Shown here piece after piece: positions 62,804-64,000 of a stretch of DNA of 64,000 nucleotides; the stretch's first letter is position 1; each line of letters starts with the position of its first letter. The position numbers were made by a program, and so were the translations under genes. Location: contig CAMRHE010000157.1 of assembly GCA_947044405.1 (NCBI GenBank), positions 2,618,501-2,682,500 of the forward strand, given 5' to 3'. Origin of the DNA: Leptodactylus fallax (lineage: Eukaryota > Chordata > Amphibia > Anura > Leptodactylidae). The notes under the pieces are model-generated. The model did not search any database. It was not told where the DNA came from and saw nothing but the letters and a program-made list of their open reading frames with translations.

Positions 62804-64000
62804 GGGGGGGGCGTGGCTAGCCGGAGAAGCAACAGGACGTACATTTTCCAGCTCCTATTAGTCACATTTGCGATCCACCACATATCACCCTAATCCTGCA
62901 CATTCTGGATCCTTTACTCACCCAAGGGCTTTCCCCTAAGCCCTAGTAAGCTGATCTTGGGTGTTAAAGCTGCTTTTCTGGCCTTTCTGCAGTGGCTCAG
63001 AGTCGGGGCCTACCTGCGCCTTCCTCCAGACCCGCCATTTTCTCCGCACCCCGGCCGTCAGGACGAGCATCTCCTGCACCGCGGACCTCCGCATCCTCCT
63101 CTGCCTCCGCTGACGTTGCTTTCTGCGGGACCAGGGAGTGACAGAGGCGGCAGCCCTGCGCGGTGCTGGTTGCCGCGCGGGGCGACAGAGCGGCGGCTGT
63201 TGAGGGCAGCGGTTACTGCACTAAGGCCTACAGCGGGGGACAGCACAGCGCTCCCAACCAGAAGAGGGGGCCTATATCCCTGAGCAACGCTGCACATCCC
63301 AGATCCTGGACGCAGACCTCGGACACAAGGTACACTGCAGGCAGCGCGGGCAGGGGGAGTGCTGGGATCCCTTACATACATCAGGGAGACTCAAAACGAG
63401 GCCCGATTAGCGGCAAAGCAGTGCCTGCACTGTGACCCTATCCTGGGTATCTCCACTCATACAAAATATAGGCCTTACCTGACCTATCGCTTTGGCCCCA
63501 GGGCAGCCAGAGCCGGGCCCTGTACAGACGTAGTCTATCCCTCCAACCTACGAATAATCAGGCCCTGAGCGGACCCTCACCTGTACTCCTGCCCTACTAG
63601 TCTTGTGCAGGCCTGCATCTCCACCTCAGCTCAGCAACCCCTAATTGGCCTCCACACATACAGCTCTAGCTGAAACTCCACTGAGCTGCAGCTCAATTTT
63701 TCCCCACAGAATTCTCGTAGGTACCTCTCCCCTTGGGTGATGGCAACTTAGTTCTGGGGATCCAGTGCACCCTAAGCGACTCTTAGCGACAAACAGCCTG
63801 TCTGAAAATATCTGCCCTTTAAACGCTGAATTGCGGGAGACGAATATCTGGCAACATGGTGAAGGGTAGGAAATCCGTCAAGAAACCTGATAATAACCTG
63901 ACTAACTACTTTGAGTGGGACCGTGGCGTGGAGGGAGAACCGGGACCTACACTTGACGACCATACAGAGCGCACACTCTCAACGCCTACGACTGCCATAA
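62804..64000 (+). mobile_element. L1-like LINE, 5' end (runs off window)
   Basis: Begins abruptly with a G-run and GCGTGGCTAGCC, then a roughly 1-kb GC-rich leader, then an ORF1 start. This is how frog L1-like elements commonly start. The class is from pattern recognition; the diagnostic endonuclease and reverse transcriptase lie outside the window. Confidence 0.6.
63856..64000 (+). CDS. LINE ORF1 N-terminus, cut by window end
   Basis: ATG at 63856 opens a frame that stays open to the window end: MVKGRKSVKKPDNNLTNYFE followed by WDRGVEGEPGPTLDDHTER. The basic start followed by an N-x-x-x-Y-F-type block and a Pro/Ser/Thr-rich stretch resembles the start of L1-type nucleic-acid-binding ORF1 proteins. 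The coiled coil and RRM, which would prove it, are not in the window. There are no in-frame stops, so it may be a young copy. Confidence 0.5.
   Translation, partial: MVKGRKSVKKPDNNLTNYFEWDRGVEGEPGPTLDDHTERTLSTPTTAI

Noticed and set aside
62957..63435. Open frames of 90-108 codons
   Set aside because: They lie in the GC-rich leader of the LINE and overlap on both strands. The likely real start is at 63856.

Overview
Vertebrate genomic DNA, most likely from a frog (probably a neobatrachian). Basis: long introns with GT-AG borders, DIRS-type tyrosine-recombinase retrotransposons, several Tc1/mariner copies, and dense TTAA-flanked foldback MITEs of the kind common in frog genomes. The species cannot be fixed from sequence alone.

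Two protein-coding host genes are recognised. UNC45A (Hsp90 co-chaperone for myosin) lies on the + strand from about 11.93 to 39.83 kb. I traced 20 coding exons with compatible phases, giving a predicted 940-residue protein, close to the vertebrate length. Exon 1, only eight codons in a CpG-containing promoter-like stretch, is inferred; exons 2-20 are supported by similarity. PRC1 (spindle-midzone microtubule crosslinker) lies on the - strand. Its last eight recognised coding exons are at 51.8-62.2 kb and the 5' part lies beyond the window. The convergent UNC45A-PRC1 arrangement matches human 15q26, but HDDC3 and RCCD1, which lie between them in mammals, were not seen.

Layout. 0-1 kb: degraded Tc1 element with its transposase on the - strand. 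1.0-5.93 kb: a frog repeat split by a 4.4-kb DIRS element (DIRS-A) with inverted terminal repeats and a readable internal complementary region. 5.9-11.8 kb: intergenic, with Tc1 end fragments, small tandem repeats and a mariner deletion derivative. 11.8-39.8 kb: UNC45A. Its intron 4 carries a Tigger-type MITE and two nearly full-length Tc1 elements, and intron 18 carries an antisense, 3'-half-readable second DIRS (DIRS-B, 30.5-36.3 kb). 40-51 kb: spacer with three copies of one TTAA MITE family, two other TTAA MITEs, and a hAT element with a perfect 8-bp target duplication and an internal minisatellite. 51.8-62.2 kb: PRC1, with a TTAA MITE nested inside another in one intron. 62.8-64 kb: the apparent 5' end of an L1-like LINE whose ORF1 runs off the window.

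The host genes are ordinary and conserved. The unusual content is the transposon archaeology, mainly the two DIRS elements. No CRISPR, operon or other prokaryotic feature is present, and I saw no convincing undescribed cellular system.
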